Assembly: GCA_031281815.1 (NCBI GenBank)
Contig: JAITEY010000145.1
Coordinates: 1-5,340, forward strand
Reading direction: 5' to 3'
Length of the DNA: 5,340 nucleotides
Source: Desulfovibrio sp.
Lineage (GTDB): Bacteria > Desulfobacterota > Desulfovibrionia > Desulfovibrionales > Desulfovibrionaceae
The notes under the pieces are model-generated. The model searched no databases and was not told where the DNA came from. It saw nothing but the letters and a program-made list of their open reading frames with translations. Within the stretch, counting starts at the first letter, position 1. Each line of letters starts with the position of its first letter. The translations under genes and the position numbers were made by a program. Shown here in pieces: positions 4,925-5,340 of the stretch.

Positions 4925-5340
4925 GCCTGCTGTCCGGAATCCGCATAACCCGGCGTTGTTCCCCCATTGAGGCAGGGGGGAAGGTACTTCTTCAACACGG
5001 CCATAACGATGTTGTAGTCCAGCGGCTTGCCCACATGGTCGATCATGCCGGCCTGAAGACAGCGCTCAATGTCTTCGCGGAAGGCGTTGGCGGTCATGGC
5101 GACAATGGGGATCTCCCGCGCACGCGGCGTTTCCAGCGCGCGTATTCTGCGCGTGGCTTCATAACCGTCCATTTCGGGCATCTGCACGTCCATGAGAATC
5201 AGGTCATAGTGCTCAGGCTGCCCGCTGAACATCCGCAGGGCCTCCGCGCCGTTTTCCGCGCAGTCGACGGTCAGGCCCGTCGGCTCAAGCAGGGCGACGA
5301 CAATTTCCCGGTTGATGTCGATATCCTCGGCCAGAAGCAC
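4921..5340 (-). CDS. Response-regulator receiver domain, C-terminal part of a probable hybrid sensor histidine kinase (5'-partial)
   Basis: The frame is open to the window edge, so the N-terminus is missing; the GTG at 5340 is an internal codon rather than a likely start. The visible 139 residues are nearly one whole receiver domain: acidic pair Glu5-Asp6 in LLAEDIDINR, phosphoacceptor Asp51 in LILMDVQMPEMDG, the switch Thr83 in AMTANAF, and Lys105 in GKPLD. All expected active-site residues are present. A receiver at the extreme C-terminus with the MDVQMPEMDG and MTANAF signatures is typical of hybrid histidine kinases, where it takes phosphate from the kinase and passes it to a histidine phosphotransfer protein. 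A stand-alone receiver beginning just outside the window is the alternative. The gene ends in a short Gly-rich tail and overlaps the HD-domain gene by 4 bases (ATGA). Confidence 0.88.
   Translation of the reverse strand: MLLAEDIDINREIVVALLEPTGLTVDCAENGAEALRMFSGQPEHYDLILMDVQMPEMDGYEATRRIRALETPRAREIPIVAMTANAFREDIERCLQAGMIDHVGKPLDYNIVMAVLKKYLPPCLNGGTTPGYADSGQQA

Noticed and set aside
3098..4948. A 616-codon open frame on the plus strand opposite comM and the HD gene
   Set aside because: It lies wholly antisense to two proteins with clear family motifs. Its Arg/Gly/His/Gln-rich translation has no domain pattern, and long antisense frames are common in high-GC DNA.
1..5340. CRISPR array, rRNA or transposon insertion sequence
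   Set aside because: No regularly spaced repeats, rRNA-like stretches, transposase motifs or IS-like terminal repeats were seen on either strand.

Overview
The window looks like a junction between a high-GC chromosomal backbone (right of about 2244) and the end of an integrated mobile element (left of about 2244), in a Gram-negative bacterium. The style of the backbone proteins (HD-domain protein followed by a YifB/ComM ATPase, with a MTANAF-type receiver domain) suggests Desulfovibrionaceae or a relative. That placement is inference from protein style and base composition, not a database match. Every supported gene lies on the minus strand, so transcription runs right to left.

Backbone, right to left. 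5340-4921 is the C-terminal receiver domain of what is probably a hybrid sensor kinase whose start lies outside the window. It overlaps by ATGA an HD-domain hydrolase (4924-3941), which is followed after 9 bases by a complete ComM/YifB AAA+ ATPase (3931-2396). The tight spacing suggests one operon. A weak terminator candidate ends it, and a tRNA-Val(UAC) gene with encoded CCA follows (2319-2244), then a strong dyad that probably terminates the tRNA transcript.

Element side, right to left. The tRNA 3' end is followed by an A+T-richer region with 11-base-period direct repeats (AGTGGTACA twice) and an inverted GGTACAA copy, a layout expected next to a tyrosine-integrase attachment site. Then come a small two-helix membrane/coiled-coil protein of unknown function (2035-1385) with its own promoter candidate and a clear terminator, an AlpA/excisionase-like winged-helix DNA-binding protein (1218-988) with a perfect 11-base inverted repeat around its ribosome binding site, and a Toprim-type primase/helicase (995 to beyond 1) that overlaps the AlpA-like gene by 8 bases. 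The last two look like the control and replication module of a phage, satellite or integrative element. No integrase is in the window, so the element call rests on gene content, tRNA adjacency and the base-composition shift.

Nothing here clearly amounts to a new biological system. The items most worth checking are the AlpA-like gene's inverted repeat, the repeats beside the tRNA, and the unrecognised membrane protein at the element edge.
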